The notes under the pieces: generated by a model | Databases searched by the model: none | Told to the model about the DNA's origin: nothing | Seen by the model: only the letters and a program-made list of their open reading frames with translations | Assembly (NCBI RefSeq): GCF_031143425.1 | Contig: NC_090450.1 | Span: 223,707,442 to 223,771,441, forward strand | Direction of reading: 5' to 3' | Source of the DNA: Pleurodeles waltl | Taxonomy: Eukaryota > Chordata > Amphibia > Caudata > Salamandridae | DNA length: 64,000 bases | Shown: positions 22,355 to 34,455 of the stretch, one piece after another | Layout: every line of letters begins with the position of its first letter | Position numbering within the stretch: the first letter of the stretch is position 1 | Program-made: the position numbers and the translations under genes

Positions 22355-25177
22355 TGTAGGAGCCTGACCTGGTTTGTATTGGGTACCAAGGGGTACTTAC
22401 ACTCTGCACAAGGTCCAGTTATCCCTTATTAGTGTAGAAGAGGTGTTTCTAGCAGCTTAGGCTGATAGAAGGTAGCTATAGCAGAGCAGCTTAGGCTGAA
22501 CTAGGAGACATGCAAAGCTCCTACTATACCACTGGTGTCATATGCACAATATCATAAGAAAACATAATACACAGATATACGAAAAATAAAGGTACTTTAT
22601 TTTTATGACTATATGCCATAAGTATCTCAGTGAGTACCCTCAGTATAAGGATGCCAAATATACACAAGATATATGTACTCAATACCAAAAATTAGCAGTA
22701 ATAGCAAAAGGAAGTAATGCAAGCAATGTAAAGTTACATTAGATTGCAATAGGAGCACATAGGTATAGGGGCAACACAAACCATATACTCCAAAAGTGGA
22801 ATGCGAACCACGACTGGACCCCAAACCTATGTGAGCTTGTAGAGGGTCGCTGGCACTGTAAGAAAACAGTGAGGGTTAGAAAAATAGCCCACCCCAAGAC
22901 CCTGAAAAGTAGGTGTAAAGTGCACCTATAACCCCCAGAGAGCACAGAAATCGTGATGGGGGATTCTGCAAGGAAGACCAACACCAGCAATGCAACAACA
23001 GTGGATTTCCAGACCTGAGTACCTGTGAAACAAGGGGACCAAGTCCAGGAGTCACAACAATGTCAAGAGAGGGCAGATGCCCAGGAAATGCCAGCTGAGG
23101 GTGCAAAGAAGCTGCCACCAGATGGTAGAAGCTGTGGATTCTGCAAGAACGAAGAGGGCTAGAAACTTCCCCTTTGGAGAATGGATATCCCACTTCGTAA
23201 AGAAGCTTGCAGAGGTGTTCCCTCGCAGAAAGACCGCAAACAAGCCTTACTAGCTGCAAGGGTCGCGGTTATGGTTTTTGGATGCTGCTGTGGCCCAAGA
23301 GGGACCAGGATGTCGCCACTTGGATGAGGAGACAGAGGAGGTGCCCAGCAAGTCAGGGACCACTCACAGAAGCAGGCAGCACTCTCAGAATTGCCGGAAC
23401 AGGCACTTGGAAGAGGAGTGAACCGGAGTCCACCCGAGGTCAGAAAAGGGAGTCCCACGACGCCAGAGGACAACTCAGAAGGTTGTGCACTGCAGGTTAG
23501 AGTGTCGGGGACCCAGGCTTGGCTGTGCACGAAGGAAATCCTGAAAGAGTGCACAGGAGCAGGAGCAGCTGCAAATCACGCGGTACCCAGCAATGCAGTC
23601 TAGCATGGGGAGGCAAGGACTTACCTCCACCAAATTTGGACTGAAGAGTCACTGGACTGTGGGAGTCACTTGGACAGCATTGCTGAGCTCCAGGGACCAC
23701 GCTCGTCGTGCTGAGAGGGGACCCAGAGGACCAATGATGCAGTCTTTAGTCTGAGGGGTTGGCAGCAGCAGCAGCTGCAGTGAAACCCCGGGAAAGGCAG
23801 ATTGGCAGTACCCGGGTCTGTGCTAGAGACTCGGGGGATCATGGAATTGTCTCCCCAATGCTAGAATGGCATTGGGGTGATAATTCCATGATCTTAGACA
23901 TGTTACATGGCCATGTTCGGAGTTACCATTGTGACGCTATACATAGGCAGTGACCTATGTATAGTGCACGCGTGAAATGGTGTCCCCGCACTCACAAAGT
24001 CCTGGGAATTTGCCCTGAACGATGTGGGGGCACCTTGGCTAGTGCAGGGTGCCTACACACTAAGGGGGTCATTCTGAACCTGGCGGTAAAATCCGCCAGG
24101 GCCAACGACCGCGGGAGCACCGCCAACAGGCTGGCGGTGCTCCCATGGGCATTCTGACCGCGGCGGTACAGCCGCGGTCAGAAACGGAAAACCGCCGGTG
24201 TACCGCCGGTTTCCCGCTGCCCTGGGGAATCCTCCATGGCTGATTCCGACCCCCATACCGCCATCCTGTTCCTGGCGGTTTTGGCCGCCAGGAACAGGAT
24301 GGAGGTATGGGGTGTCGTGGGGCCCCTGGGGGCCCCTGCAGTGCCCATGCCAATGGCATGGGCACTGCAGGGGCCCCCGTAACAGGCCCCCACAAAGATT
24401 TTCAGTGTCTGCCAGGCAGACACTGAAAATCGCGACGGGTGCAACTGCACCCGTCGCACCCCTTCCACTCTGCCGGCTCCATTCGGAGCCGGCATCCTCA
24501 TGGAAGGGTGTTTCCCGCTGGGCTGGCGGGCGGCCTTCTGGCGGTCGCCCGCCAGCCCAGCGGGAAACCCAGAATACCCGCGGCGGTCTTGTGACAGCGG
24601 TATTCTGGCGGTTCCAGCCAAGCCGGCGGCTTCCGCCGCCGGCCGGGGTCAGAATGACCCCCTAAGTAACTTAGCACCCAACCTTCACCAGGTGAAGGTT
24701 AGACATATAGGTAACTTATAAGTTACTTAAATGCAGTGGTAAATGGCTGTGAAATGACGTTGATGTTATTTCACTCAGGCTGCAGTGGCAGGCCTGTGTA
24801 AGAATTGTCAGAGCTCCCTATGGGTGGCAAAAGAAATGCTTCAGCCCATAGGGATCTACTGGAACCCCAATACCCTGGGTACCTCAGTACCATATACTAG
24901 GGAATTATAAGGGTGTTCCAGTAAGCCAATGTGAATTGATGAAATTGATCACTATCCTGTTAGTGACAATTTAGAAAGCAGAGAAAGCATAACCACTGAG
25001 GTTCTGGTTAGCAGAGCCTCAGTGAGACAGTTAGTCATCACACAGGGAACACATACAGGGCACACTTATGAGCACTGGGGCTCTGGCTGGCAGGGTCCCA
25101 TTGACACATACACTAAAACAACATATATACAGTGAAATATGGGGGTAACAGGCCAGGCAAGATGGTACTTTCCTACA
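22355..25177. mobile_element. TGTAGGA...TCCTACA element, probable solo LTR, inserted in a simple repeat
   Basis: The ends TGTAGGAG and TTTCCTACA form the short TG...CA inverted repeat typical of LTRs. CCATC stands on both sides (22350-22354 and 25178-25182), a 5-bp duplication as made by retroviral-type integrases. The interior has no coding sequence of its own and, without the inserted foldback element, is about 2.2 kb. Strand is uncertain: AATAAA occurs near 22585 on the plus strand and TATATATGTTG-type text occurs near the other end on the minus strand. It could be a solo LTR or a complete non-autonomous element. Confidence 0.7.
24064..24662. mobile_element. 599-bp GC-rich foldback element
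   Basis: The ends are GGGGGTCATTCTGA and TCAGAATGACCCCC, flanked by TAA on both sides (24061-24063, 24663-24665). The interior is a chain of GC-rich hairpins, including CATCCTGTTCCTGGCGG with its complement (about 24262-24303), the GGGGCCCCTGCAGTGCCC palindrome (about 24330-24378), CAGTGTCTGCC/GGCAGACACTG (24403-24425), CGACGGGTGCA/TGCACCCGTCG (about 24433-24456) and GCCGGCTCC/GGAGCCGGC (24472-24493). It is the same family as 44715-45343. ORFs on both strands here are artefacts. It sits inside the 22355-25177 element, so it arrived later. Confidence 0.88.
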
Positions 25178-25740
25178 CCATCCATTCATCATCCTCTGTT
25201 TGGCTCATCTATCTATCCACCCTTTCACTCATCCATCAAACCACCCATCCATTTACCCTTTCACTCAGCCAAACATTCTTTCACTCACTCATCCATCTAT
25301 CTATATATTAACTCATCCATCAATTCACCCTTTCACTCATCCATCCATTCATCTTTTCATCCAGTCATCCGCCTACCCTGCCTTTCACTCATTCATCCAT
25401 TGTTTTACTCATTCATGTTTACAAACGTCCTTTCACTCATTCATCCTTATTTTCACTCCATCCACTCCTCCACTCAACCATCCTCCCACTCATTCTTCTA
25501 TCCTTTCACTCATTCTTCCATCCCTCCATCATCCATCCATCCTTTCTCTCATCCACCAATCTGTCCTTTCACTCCTCCATCCATTTACCCTTTCACCCAT
25601 CCATCATCCTCCCTTTCCCTTATACACCCTCTTTCCCTTTCACTCTTCCATTCTTACATCCATCCTATCATTCATTCATCCTTGCATCTATCCATCCGCC
25701 ATTTCATCCATCCACCCTTCCTTTTACTCACTCACCCTCC
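25178..25740. repeat. CATC/CATT-rich simple repeat, right part
   Basis: Continuation of the array at 22195-22354 after the inserted element. Words such as CATCCATCC, CACTCATTC and CCTTTCACTC recur without strict period over about 560 bp. A long open frame runs through it only because the repeat lacks stop codons. Confidence 0.88.
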
Positions 25741-26990
25741 CAAGCTCATTATGAGCCTTTGTCTGCCGAGCCTCAGACAGAAGAGGCCCATCAAAAACCC
25801 AACTTCCCCTTTAGCTGCTAAAGCTGGGAGTGGGTTGGGGTGTGGGATGAAAATGCCCCTGATGCAGACGCTTAACTGCACACTAACCTCTTGGTCCACT
25901 AGTGCAATTGTTGTCCACTGGTTCTTTCCTTCTCTTGGACCTCTACAGAGTGGAGATAAGGAGCACTCTGTCATGCTCAGCTTCATAATGTTTTTTTCAG
26001 AGTGAAACCGAATGCAGTACTAAAAATGTGTTACTGCCAGGAGAGCACTCCCCTGCACCCCTCCTACAGTCTGCCCCTCTGTGACTCAACAAATTGTTGC
26101 CACCCACTGCCTCCTTGTCCTCATCGGCCTGACCCACCGCAGCCAATAATGTGAATGGAGCTTTGCAACCTTCTCCTAGGGCCCCTGTTTATGTGCCCCA
26201 AAAGCAACTGGATCCATGGCTTTCTAATTCTGCTCTCCCTCTCCTATGATGTCACTGATGTAGCTTGTGCCTGTAGGTCAAAGAAAAGCTCACCGACTGG
26301 TGCTTGCGCAGTGGGACATCTGCAAAGTTCACTAGAGTTTACCCAGGATAGTCAGCACACTGTCTCGGAGCAGTATTTTATTTTCAGCTGCTCTCTGTTT
26401 ATTTCCCTGTTCTTGCCACTCCCCAAAAGATGACAGGGCTCCGCCCCTTTTGCCCATGAACACCAGTTACCCGTGCTTATGTATGCCCTTCTGAAGAACA
26501 CAGATTCTGAATTATGATCTTTGGACAAATTCTTACATAGAAGAAGCTGCACACTTCTGTCCCACTGACCACAGTATTTTGAGTTATATCAAAAACAGGT
26601 CAATAATTGCTCAGATGAACAATGAAGACTTTAATGAAGACAAAATGGATGGAAGGGTGCTTCATAAAGATGGCAAATTCTTTGGTCTGAGGACAAGATT
26701 GATGTTCCGTAGGTGAGTGTTTTGCTGGTTTTAACTGAGCATTAGAGGTAAATCATTACAGTCATTGATCAAACAATGCTACAGTCTTTGACATGGAATT
26801 TTCATTGCCAATTTGTGCTCACCCACCCAGGTTGTGTCAACAAGATGACCTCACAGGCATGTAATCTGCTTTACCCACTGAATGAACTTTTTCATTCCTT
26901 GTACCAATCTAAATCTTTCCACTTTTAATATGAAGTATGTCACCAGTGCTGATTTATTTTACTTTTCCAGTGTTAAAAGTTGGGTTTCTG
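25741..26990. other. Non-coding interval
   Basis: No gene or repeat with defined ends is supported. Confidence 0.4.
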
Positions 26991-26999
26991 TTTGGCAGA

Positions 27000-28620
27000 G
27001 GTATGTACCCTGTCTAATCAGGAATCACAAGCCTAGTTAGGGTAAGTCAGATACACACCATAAATTAACCTGTGCTCACCCTATGGTAGCTTGGCACAGA
27101 GCAGGCAGGCTTGACTTAGGAGACAATGTGTAAAGTATTTGTGTAACACTTAGAACAGTACACAAAAATAATCCACACCAGGTTAGAAAAATAGAACAAA
27201 TGTGGTTCTTAAAAACATGAAGCACCAACCGGGGCTATCTAGTTGCACAGAACAAGGTTAGTCCGAAAGTTTAGGTCGACATGGTGGAGCGTGGACTGGC
27301 TACATGGCCCAACTTTGTCCCGCTGAAAAAAGTACCATGGATGGAGGATACGCTGATGCTGGAGATCTGGTGTGGGGAGCAGAGAGGGCAATGTGCAGGC
27401 AATGTGTCGGTTCCGATCCTTGCAATCAGAGGTGTGTCGTTGGCAAACCCTTTGCAATGAGGGTGATGCAACTGCAATGCATAGGTGCGTAGGGCGATGC
27501 ATCATATCCGAACTACACAGTCGGCACTGTGATGTCCTAGTCCTCAGGGACAGCGCTGGTGCATCAGCGTTGAGCAGAGATGCGGCGGTTCCGATCGATG
27601 GAGTGACAGCGATGTGTGGGTTTTTGTAGAACCCACACTCAAGGATCCAGAGGCTGTAGTAGGGGAGAGTGAAGTCTTTGATGCTCCTGAGACTCCATGA
27701 CAGGAGATAAGCTAGCTATCCCTTGAAGTCATTTTGGTTCTGGGGATGTAAAGATGCAGGTCCAGTCCTTCTTACTCACAGCCAAGGAGGGCAGAAGGGC
27801 AGGTATAGCAAAGCAGGAGTCCAGCAAAGTCTAGCACAGTTCCAGCAGAGTGGCAGTCCCTTCGACAGCAGAGCAGTCTATCTTCCTGGCAAAATGTCCT
27901 CAGGTCCAGAAGTATACTAAATTGGTAGGGTCAGAAGTCCACTTCTTATATTCAGTGGTGGCAGTGAAGTAGGGGATACTTCAAACAAAGGCCTTTGAAG
28001 TGCACAAAATCCTTGCCCTTCCTGCCCTAACTCTAGACACACGACATAGGATTATGCAGCCCTTTGTGAGGGGTCAGGACCAAGCCATTCAGGTGTAAGT
28101 GTCAGCTCCTCTCTCCCATCCTGCCCAGGATGGGCAATTAACATGCAGATAGCCACTCAGTTACACCTAAGCTCCTTTTGTGAGTGGCTGTCTGGAAACA
28201 ATGCACAAGGGCCCAGCTGTCACCCACCCAGATGTATTTTCACAGACATGCAGAAGGCATAAGATGATTTAACAATGAGGAAGGGTTCCAAAGTGGACTG
28301 CGGTCAGTAACTTTTCAATAGTTTGCAACCAGAATTACTGCTGCAAATCACTGAGATAAACAGTACAAATTCATCATTTTGAAGGAACGCCCACAAATGG
28401 CACCTTCCAAATATCAAATTGGTATCCAGACTCAATCCTATTCCGGAGTCTGTAAAACTACATCAACTTCTAAAATGGGGCTCATAAATAGGAAACCATT
28501 TTTTGTGGCCCAAAATCCTATTTCAGGTGTACTCCATGCATTCTCTTTTGCCCTTCTCCTGGGAGATGACGATTAGTGACCATATTTGTCCCTTTTTCTG
28601 ACAAACACCCCTCTAGCTTG
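27000..28620. repeat. Non-coding interspersed repeat, copy 1
   Basis: The stretch beginning AAATTAACCTGTG and GTAGCTTGGCACA (27062-27100) aligns with AAATTAACCTATG and GTAGCTTGGCACA at 56400-56445. Both continue with GACTTAGGAGACAAT / CACTTAGAGGCAAT, a GTATTTGTG / GTATTTATG block and a long GC-moderate body. No protein is encoded. It may be the remains of an LTR or LARD-like element; ends and target duplication were not found. Confidence 0.5.
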
Positions 28621-29610
28621 ACATGGGCTGTTTTGTCCCATTTTACCTCATTTTTTTACCTTCCCTTTGTTTCTTTACTACACACTTCCCAAAATATCTC
28701 CACCTACCCAGATTTAACAGTTTTTACCCTGACTTGAAAAGTCATGGCATGAATTGGCAGCTCCCTTGTGCACTCTGTCTTGTTTTGAAAAGATACTCTT
28801 AACCTGATATATCCCAAACTGCCTACTTGAAGTTTCCATTTCACCTCTGTTGTTCTTGATCAATGGTGCTAATGACTAGAATTTCAACACTTAAACTTTT
28901 AAAGTTGTAAATATGATTTTTAATGCTCTTATTACTAGTAATTTATGTATTAATTAATTAAATGTTCCACGATTTTTCTCTACATATCTTATGTTTTCCA
29001 ACCTGTATTGTAGACATGAGGCTTATTACACAGCTTCACTGCAAAGACAAACTTGCCCGTTGTGTTTGTTTTCAAGTGGGAGAATAGACCTCCAATGGTG
29101 ACAAATCTAGAAGGGTGTGAAAGGGATCTCTAATTTGATCTCAGGCACTTGTAAATTCTGCATCATGGGCCCCAAACCACAGTGAGCTTGTTTTCCGCAT
29201 CTGTATATACATCTTCTCCTAAAGGGGACAGAAGAGTAAAAGATGGATGAAAGGGTTGAAGCGTGCTCCTTCACTACAGAGATTTCATCTAGGCAGCATT
29301 ATATTCCACTGTTGCTTGACATTTGGCAAAGTAAAGTTTGAGTAGCATTACATTATTGTACCTTATCTGTGCCTTTATTCCTTGAAGCAGAGCAACCATA
29401 GGCAACTCAGTCTTGACCCAGCCCCTAAAGAGCAGTCCAGTCCAACATAGTAGCCTACACCATTCCAAAGGGACACAGATACTGACACTTTTGGTCTAAT
29501 AAATGCTGATCAAAAACTTGTTTGTATCTTATTGAAGTTTTAATTATATTGAATTCACCTCCAGGTATAACCCCAGGTACTGTGTATGTACCTCTATCCT
29601 CATCCCTGAG
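28621..29610. other. Non-coding interval
   Basis: No gene is supported. The part at about 29395-29540 (ending TGGTCTAATAAATGCTGATCA) has the look of a retroposon 3' end with AATAAA, but no family could be assigned. Confidence 0.35.
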
Positions 29611-29615
29611 TGTAA

Positions 29616-29990
29616 CCCCTTCTGTGCCCAGGACGTAATGGTTACGTCCTGAGGCAAAGTGCTTGTGTGCCCAGGACGTAACCATTACGTCCTGGGCACA
29701 GAGCCCAGAGGGAGCGCTAGCGCTCCCTCTGTGGGGTTCCCAAGGCAGGGATGGAAGGGGAAGCCCTTCCCCTTCCACCCCCGAACCCCCACCCCCTCCT
29801 GTGACATCAGCACGCTGACAATCACAGAGCCCTCCTCCCATCGCGCTGGAAGAGAAATGCGAAGCATTTCTCCCGATCACGTGGAGGACGGAGAGGCTTC
29901 AAAGGGAAGGAAATTAATTTCCTTCCCTTTGAAGTCTCTCTGAGCATTTTAGCAGCCGGATTGCAAGCAACCCAGCTGCTAAAACGCCCA
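29616..29990. repeat. Palindrome-rich left end of the large transposon
   Basis: Successive hairpins: GGACGTAATGGTTACGTCC (29630-29650), a longer inverted pair GTGCCCAGGACGTAA/TTACGTCCTGGGCAC around 29669-29700, AGAGGGAGCGCTAGCGCTCCCTCT (29707-29731), GGGGAAGCCCTTCCCC and TCAAAGGGAAGGAAATT/AATTTCCTTCCCTTTGA (29896-29932). The resulting ORFs on both strands are not real genes. Confidence 0.75.
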
Positions 29991-29997
29991 CTAGACA

Positions 29998-31760
29998 CCA
30001 GGGATTTACTTTGTTTTAGGAAATTGGCATGAGGGAGCGACCCCTTGGAGAAGGGCCGCTCCCAGGGGGGGCATTATTTTTGAAGACCTTTTCTGCCCTC
30101 CCTGAGGGCAGATCGGCCTATTATTAGGCCGATCTGCCCCCAGTGGGGGCAGAAACCTCTAGGCACCAGGGATCTTTTTTTTAAAAAAATTATTTAGAGG
30201 TGGGGAGCAACCCCTTAGGCAAGGGTCACTCCCCTAGGGGGCAAATTATAGTTAGGCCATTTCTGCCCCCTTTGGGGGCAGATTGGCCTATTTTCGTGAA
30301 GCCAATCTGCCCCCAAGGGGGACAGAAACCACTAGACACCAGGGAGTTTTTTTTTCCTTCGTGAATTTCACACAAGGGGAGCAACCCCTTAGGCAAGGGT
30401 TGTTCCCCTGGGGGGCAAATTTATTTTAGGCCATTTCTGCCCGCCTGGGGGGGGTAGATCAGCCTATTTTAATTAGGCCGATCTGCCAACAAGGGGGGCA
30501 GAAACCACTAGGCACCAGGGATTTTTGTTGTTGTTGTTGTTTTACAGATGGTGAGCAACCCCTTAGGCAAGGGTCGCTCCCCTGGAGGGGCAAATTGCAT
30601 TTAGGCCTTTTCGGCCCCCTTTGGGGGCAGATCAGCCGATTTTAGGTCATCTGCCCACAACGGGGGCAGAAACCACTAGGCACCGGGGATCTTTTTTTTG
30701 CGCCAATGTCACGCAAGGGGAGCGACCCCGTAGGCAAGGGTCGCTCCCCGGGGGAGGTTGGGGGTCCGGGGGGCAAATTTATTTAAGGCCATTTCTGCCC
30801 CCCCTGGGTGCAGATCGGCCTATTGTTATTAAGCCGATCTGCCCCCGGGGGGCAGAAACCTCTAGGCGCCAGGGATAATTTTATTTTGTTATTTTTTTTT
30901 TTTTGTTTTTTTAGAGATGGGGAGCGTCCCATTAGGCAAGGGTCGCTCCCCTGGGGGACACATTGTATTTAGACCATTTCTGCCCCCCTTGGGGGCAGAT
31001 CGACCGATTTTAGGTCAATCTGCCCCTAGGCACCGGGGATCTTTTTTTGCGCCAATGTCATGCAAGGGGAGCGACCCCGTAGGCAAGGGTCGCTCCCCGG
31101 GGGTTGGTAGGGGGCGGGGGGCAAATTTATTTTAGGCCATTTCTGCCCCCCCTGGGGGCAGATCGGCCTATTGTTATTAGGCCGATCTGCCCCGGGGGGG
31201 GGCAGAAACCATTAGGCGCCAGTGCAAAAAGAAAATTGTTTTTTTTTTGCTTGTTTGTTTTTTTAGAGATGGGGAGCGACCCATTAGGCAAGGGTCGCTC
31301 CCCTGGGGGACAAATTGTATTTAGACCATTTCTATCCCCCTTGGGGGCAGATCGGCCAATTTTTGTTAGGCCAATCCGCCCCCATGGGGGCAGAAACCAC
31401 TTAGGCACCAGGTATTGGTGTGTGTGTATATGCGTGTGTTTTCTTTAGGAAGGCAGCCCCTTAGGTAAGGGTCGCTCCCTATGAGGGCACATTACTGTTG
31501 GCCATATCTGCCCCCCATTGGGGGCAGATGGGTCTATTTTTGGAAGGCCTATCTGCCCCAAGGGGGGGCAGAAAGCCCACCAGAGGCCAGGGAAGTTTTT
31601 TTTCAAAAATAAGATGGTGGGGGTATGGCTATACCCTCACCCAAAATGAATGGGGCCAAAGTAGTTCTGCCCATTAGTGGGCAGATGGGGCAATTACTCC
31701 TGATCCACACCCCGGGGGGCAGAAAGTCTACTAGATGCCAGGGAATTTAAAAAAAAACAA
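29998..31760. repeat. Tandem array, about 10 units of 160-190 bp with paired hairpins
   Basis: Each unit begins near CACCAGGGAT (29998, 30168, 30330, 30517, 30680, 30865, 31030, 31218, 31407, 31587, 31738) and has the same order: a T-rich tract, a GGGAGCGACCCC...GGGTCGCTCCC hairpin split by TAGGCAA, GGCCATTTCTGCCCCC, and a second hairpin GCAGATCGGCCTA...TAGGCCGATCTGC, then GGGGGCAGAAACC. Units differ by about 10-25 percent by eye and in the length of the T tract. It is non-coding. Confidence 0.9.
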
Positions 31761-32299
31761 AAAATATTGGGGTGGTGGCTACCAACCAGTATGGGCCTGG
31801 TTACGCCCCCACCTCAACTGTAGGGGGTAACAGTCTTTCAGCTGTCCCCCGCACTCTAAAACATCTTATCCCACAGCAAGCAAGAAGACATTTGATTATT
31901 TTGGGTTTTAGTTTTACATTTGGGCCATGAGAACTGGCCTTACTCCCAAAATTGTCCCACTTGGAATAGTGAGGGCTGCACTTTATGGACTTTGGGACGC
32001 TTCTATGTAGAAAAATCCGCAAGACCTAGACACATCTGAAAACTAAACATCTGGGTGATTCCAGGGTGGTTTGTTTCACATGCACCCCGCACCATTTTTG
32101 CACCCACAATCCCCTGCAAACCTCCAACTTTGCTGGCAATCACACATTTTTCCCACGTTTTTGTGATGGAACCTTCCAGAATCTGCAGGAATCCACAAAA
32201 TTCCTACCACCCAGCATTGTCTCATTAATACCGATAAAAATTCTGCTACACTTGTCAGCCTAAAAATGTTTTTTTGCAAACTGCCCTTTTGGACCCCCT

Positions 32300-33925
32300 T
32301 TGTTCCCCCTCAATGTCAACATGTTTTTGGCTCTTCCCTTTCACAAGTACTTGACCCACCTACTCAAATGAGATATAATTTTTACCGGGAGACTGAGGGG
32401 AACTTTGGGTGGTATGAAATGTGTCCCAGTGCAGTGATCCCACACAGAAATGTGGGAAAAATGTGATTTTTTAGCTAAATTTGAGGTTTGCTGAGGATTC
32501 TGGGTAAGAAAACATTGGCGGATCCACGCAAGTCACACCTCACTGGACTCCCTCGGGTGTCTAGTTTTCAGAAATGTCTGGGTTTGGTAGGTTTCCCTAG
32601 AAGGCTGCTGAGCCAAGGACCAAAAACGCAGGTGACCCCCTGCAAAAACAGGTAGTTTTGTATTTGATAATTTTGATGTGTCCAGATATTGTTTTGGGGC
32701 ATTTCCTGTCATGGGCGCTAGGCCTACCCACGCAAGTGAGGTACCATTTTTATCGGGAGACTTGGGGGAATGCTGGGTGGAAGGAAATTTGTGGCTCCTC
32801 TCAGATTCCAGAACTTTCTGTCACCGAAATGAGAGGAAAAAGTGTTTTTTTGGTCAAATTTTGAGGTTTGCAAAGAATTCTCTGTAACAGACCCTGGTCA
32901 GATCCCCACAAGTCACCCCATCTTGGATTCCCCTAGGTGTCTTGTTCTAAAAAATGCACTGGTTTGCTAGGTTTCCCCAGGTGCCGGCTGAGCTAGAGGC
33001 CAAAATCCACAGGTAGGCACTTTGTAAAAAACACCTCTGTTTTCTGTGAAAAATTGTGATGTGTCCACGTTGTGTTTTGGGCCATTTCCTTTCATGGGCG
33101 CTAGGCCTACCCACACAAGTGAGGTACCATTTTTATCAGGAAACTTGGGGGAATGCTGGGTGGAAGGAAATCTGTGGCTCCTCTCAGATTCAAGAACTTT
33201 CTGTCACCGAAATTAGAGGAAAAGGATTTTTTTGTCAAATTTTGAGGTTTGCAAAGGATTCTGGGTAACAGAACCTGGTCAGAGCCCCACAAGTCACCCC
33301 ATCTTTGATTTCCCTATGTGTCTAGTTTTCAAAAATGCGCTGGTTTGCTATGTTTCCCCATGTGCCGGCTGAGCTAGAGGCCAAAATCCACAGGTAGGCA
33401 CTTTGTAAAAAACGCCTCTGTTTTCTGTGAAAAAATGTGATGTGTCCACGTTGTGTTTTGGGCCATTTCCTTTCCTGGGCGCTAGGCCTACCCACACAAG
33501 TGAGGTACCATTTTTATCGGGAGACTTGGGGGAACGCTGGGTGGAAGGAAATTTGTGGCTCCTCTCAGATTCCAGAACTTTCTGTCACCGAAATGAGAGG
33601 AAAAAGTGTTTTTTGGTCAAATTTTGAGGTTTGCAAAGGATTCTGGGTAACAGAACCTGGTCAGAGCCCCACAAGTCACCCCATCTTTGATTCCCCTAGG
33701 TGTCTAGTTTTCATAAATGTGCTGGTTTGCTAGGTTTCCCCAGGTGCCGACTGAGCTAAAGGCCAAAATCCACAGGTAGGCACTTTGCAAAAAACACCTC
33801 TGTTTTCTGTGAAAAAATGTGATGTGTCCACGTTGTGTTTTGAGCCATTTCCTTTCGTGGGTGCTAGGCCTACCCACACAAGTGAGGTACCATTTTTATC
33901 GGGAGACTTGGGGAAACACAGAATA
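32300..33925. repeat. Tandem array, about four units of 380 bp
   Basis: The phrase GATGTGTCCA recurs at about 32686, 33058, 33439 and 33822, giving spacings of about 372, 381 and 383. Each unit has GGCGCTAGGCCTACCCAC, GAGGTACCATTTTTATC, GGAAGGAAATTTGTGGCTCC, CAGAACTTTCTGTCACCGAAAT and a GTGTCTAGTTTTC block. A more diverged leading unit begins near 32300 (GTACTTGACCCACCTACTC, TTTTTACCGGGAGACTGAGG), and the last unit is cut at about 33920. It is non-coding. Confidence 0.9.
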
Positions 33926-34455
33926 GCAAAACAAGTGTTATTGCCCCTTGTCTTTCTCTAAATTTTTTCCTTCCAAATGTAAGGCAGTGTGTAAAAAAGA
34001 CGTCTATTTGAGAAATGCCCTGTAATTCACATGCTAGTATGGGCACCCCAGAATTCAGAGATGTGCAAATAACCACTGCTTCTCAACACCTTATCTTGTG
34101 GCCAATTTGGAAATACAAAGATTTTCTTGATACCTATTTTTCACTTTTTTATATTTCAGCAAATGAATTGCTGTATACCCGGTATAGAATAAAAACCCAT
34201 TGCAAGGTGCAGCTCATTTATTGGCTCTGGGTACCTAGAGTTCTTGATGAACCTACAAGCCCTATATATCCCCGCAACCAGAAGAGTCCAGCTGACGTAA
34301 CGGTATATTGCTTTAAAAAATCTGACATCGCAGGAAAAAGTTACAGAGTAAAACGTGGAGAAAAATGGCTGTTTTTTCACCTCAATGTCACTATTTTTTT
34401 ATTTCAGCTGTTATTTTCTGTAGGAAACACTTGTAGGATCTACACAAATGACCCC
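33926..34455. other. Unique segment of the large transposon, left of ERV-C
   Basis: Single-copy part of the transposon. A 154-residue open frame at 34015-34479 runs into the ERV-C LTR and has no recognisable domain, so it is not called as a gene. The segment continues after the provirus at 38523, as judged from the target duplication. Confidence 0.5.

Noticed and set aside
24053..24721. Several overlapping ORFs of 70-155 codons on both strands
   Set aside because: They lie in the foldback element; GC-rich palindromes produce open frames on both strands.
25139..26005. Open frame of 288 codons, Ser/His/Pro/Ile-rich
   Set aside because: It runs through the CATC/CATT simple repeat, which lacks stops; other frames are open too and there is no domain.
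29998..31760. CRISPR-like array
   Set aside because: Unit length of about 180 bp, no short repeats with unique spacers, hairpins inside units, and vertebrate-type surroundings.
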